From positions 1-5,780 of the forward strand of contig JAJYRW010000106.1 in assembly GCA_021793895.1 (NCBI GenBank): a stretch of 5,780 nt of DNA, read 5' to 3'. How positions within the stretch are numbered: position 1 is the stretch's first letter; the number at the start of each line of letters is the position of its first letter. Positions 5,242 to 5,780 of this stretch are shown here, in pieces. Under the pieces are notes generated by a model, which ran no database searches, was not told the DNA's origin, and saw nothing but the letters and a program-made list of their open reading frames with translations. Source of the DNA: Actinomycetes bacterium. Its GTDB lineage: Bacteria; Actinomycetota; Actinomycetes; Actinomycetales; JAJYRW01. The translations under genes were made by a program, and so were the position numbers.

Positions 5242-5780
5242 GTCCCACTCCTGCCCCCCGAACCCGATTATTTGCTAAAACCGGCAAACTCATAGCCGCC
5301 CTGTGCCCGCCGGTTTTATTAGCGACGCTCGCGCTGATCAATCAGGGCGTGCCCCTGTCCCAGTTGGAATTGAACGACGGCAGTGTGTGGCTTACCTCCA
5401 ATGCCGAATTGAAGCTGGGGCGCTACAACCCCCGAATCGATGAATTAGATGGCGGGTTAGTGTCGGATTCGGGCCGGTTTGATGTGCGCCAAGAGGGCAA
5501 TGACGTCATATTGGTTGAGCCCACAACCGCCACAGTGGTCGAGACGGCAACTGTGGCCGCTGCAATAGAAGTACCCATTCCCAGTAACGCGGAAGTGCAA
5601 CTGCAAAATCGCAGTGTCGCGATTGTTGATTCCGAAACTGGCGACATGTGGCTGCAAGAAATTGACCGACTCGGCAGTGTGCAAACCGATGAAGATGCGC
5701 CGATTGCGCTGGGCTCGCGCGCCGGCGGGGTACTGGCCGAAACCGGGCGCCTGCTGACCGTAACTGAAGACGGCACCACC
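5238..5780 (+). CDS. membrane-anchored surface protein of the Fn3/Ig-like type, N-terminal part (3' end cut by window)
   Basis: The frame is open for 181 codons to the window edge. A short basic N-terminus (R8, R10, K15, K17) is followed by one hydrophobic segment (about 18-36), so the rest should lie outside the membrane. No clear signal-peptidase site is seen, which favours an anchor. Residues 43-72 (LELNDGSVWLTSN, then LGRYNPRIDELDGG) match my memory of the N-terminus of large actinobacterial proteins encoded after such kinases. Those proteins continue with beta-rich repeats and C-terminal fibronectin III or Ig-like domains. What is visible afterwards is beta-rich, acidic and low in lysine, possibly a propeller (VAIVDSETGDMWLQEI at 127-142). 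The Fn3 domains would be beyond the window, so the name rests on context. The ATG overlaps the kinase stop (ATGA) and has GGAG eight bases upstream. The protein may be the surface target or effector of the kinase module. Confidence 0.75.
   Translation, partial: MSPTPAPRTRLFAKTGKLIAALCPPVLLATLALINQGVPLSQLELNDGSVWLTSNAELKLGRYNPRIDELDGGLVSDSGRFDVRQEGNDVILVEPTTATVVETATVAAAIEVPIPSNAEVQLQNRSVAIVDSETGDMWLQEIDRLGSVQTDEDAPIALGSRAGGVLAETGRLLTVTEDGTT
5276..5318 (+). terminator. terminator-like 10-bp hairpin inside the start of the last gene
   Basis: TAAAACCGGC at 5276-5285 is perfectly complementary to GCCGGTTTTA at 5309-5318, with a 23-nt loop. On the plus strand the GCCGG arm runs into TTTTATTA, giving the look of an intrinsic terminator or attenuator, though the T-run is part of the stem and the loop is large. 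It lies in codons 13-27, across the basic N-terminus and first half of the membrane anchor. Function is unproven; it could be attenuation of the distal gene or coincidence. Confidence 0.3.

Noticed and set aside
5529..5557. 8-bp inverted repeat GCCACAGT/ACTGTGGC in the last gene
   Set aside because: It lies mid-gene in Thr/Val/Ala codons of similar composition, with a 13-nt loop and no flanking signal; insufficient to call a site.

Overview
The window is a gene-dense, plus-strand stretch of a GC-rich genome (roughly 60% GC by eye) that looks like a high-GC Gram-positive bacterium (Actinomycetota). The reasons are family resemblance of all six genes, frequent GTG/TTG starts, 4-bp ATGA/GTGA gene overlaps, and a complex I gene followed by a long-chain prenyl synthase. 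TTA leucine codons are used freely, which argues against Streptomyces. An Actinomycetales or Bifidobacterium-like relative that respires is my best guess, but I cannot name a genus.

Layout. Bases 1-645 are the 3' end of nuoN (complex I, proton-pumping subunit). It overlaps by GTGA with an all-trans polyprenyl diphosphate synthase (642-1664) that probably makes the menaquinone side chain. A 45-bp gap (1665-1709) holds an inverted repeat, a weak candidate promoter and a Shine-Dalgarno sequence. It separates this respiratory block from a signalling block of four overlapping genes: a soluble PP2C Ser/Thr phosphatase (1710-2540, TTG start), an FHA-domain phosphothreonine-binding protein with an uncharacterised N-terminal domain (2537-3769), a membrane Ser/Thr kinase with an Fn3-like extracellular domain instead of PASTA repeats (3766-5241), and the first 181 codons of a membrane-anchored protein (5238 to the window end). 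The last one resembles the start of the large Fn3/Ig-like proteins found next to such kinases.

How they fit. Kinase, phosphatase and FHA reader form a complete write/erase/read phosphothreonine module, and the Fn3-like kinase ectodomain plus the downstream exported protein suggest sensing or building something at the cell surface. The set resembles the conserved actinobacterial cluster known in bifidobacteria as PFNA (kinase, Fn3 protein, MoxR-type AAA ATPase, DUF58, transglutaminase, PP2C). The ATPase, DUF58 and transglutaminase genes would be expected beyond the right edge. The cluster type is therefore known, although its signal and substrates remain poorly defined.

The most notable details are: a non-RD kinase (HYD instead of HRD) with an atypical, threonine-poor activation loop; candidate FHA-ligand threonines in the kinase juxtamembrane segment and in the FHA protein itself; in-frame repeats in both disordered linkers; and a terminator-like 10-bp hairpin inside the start of the last gene. 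No RNA genes, CRISPR arrays or mobile elements were seen, and no stretch longer than 45 bases lacks a gene.
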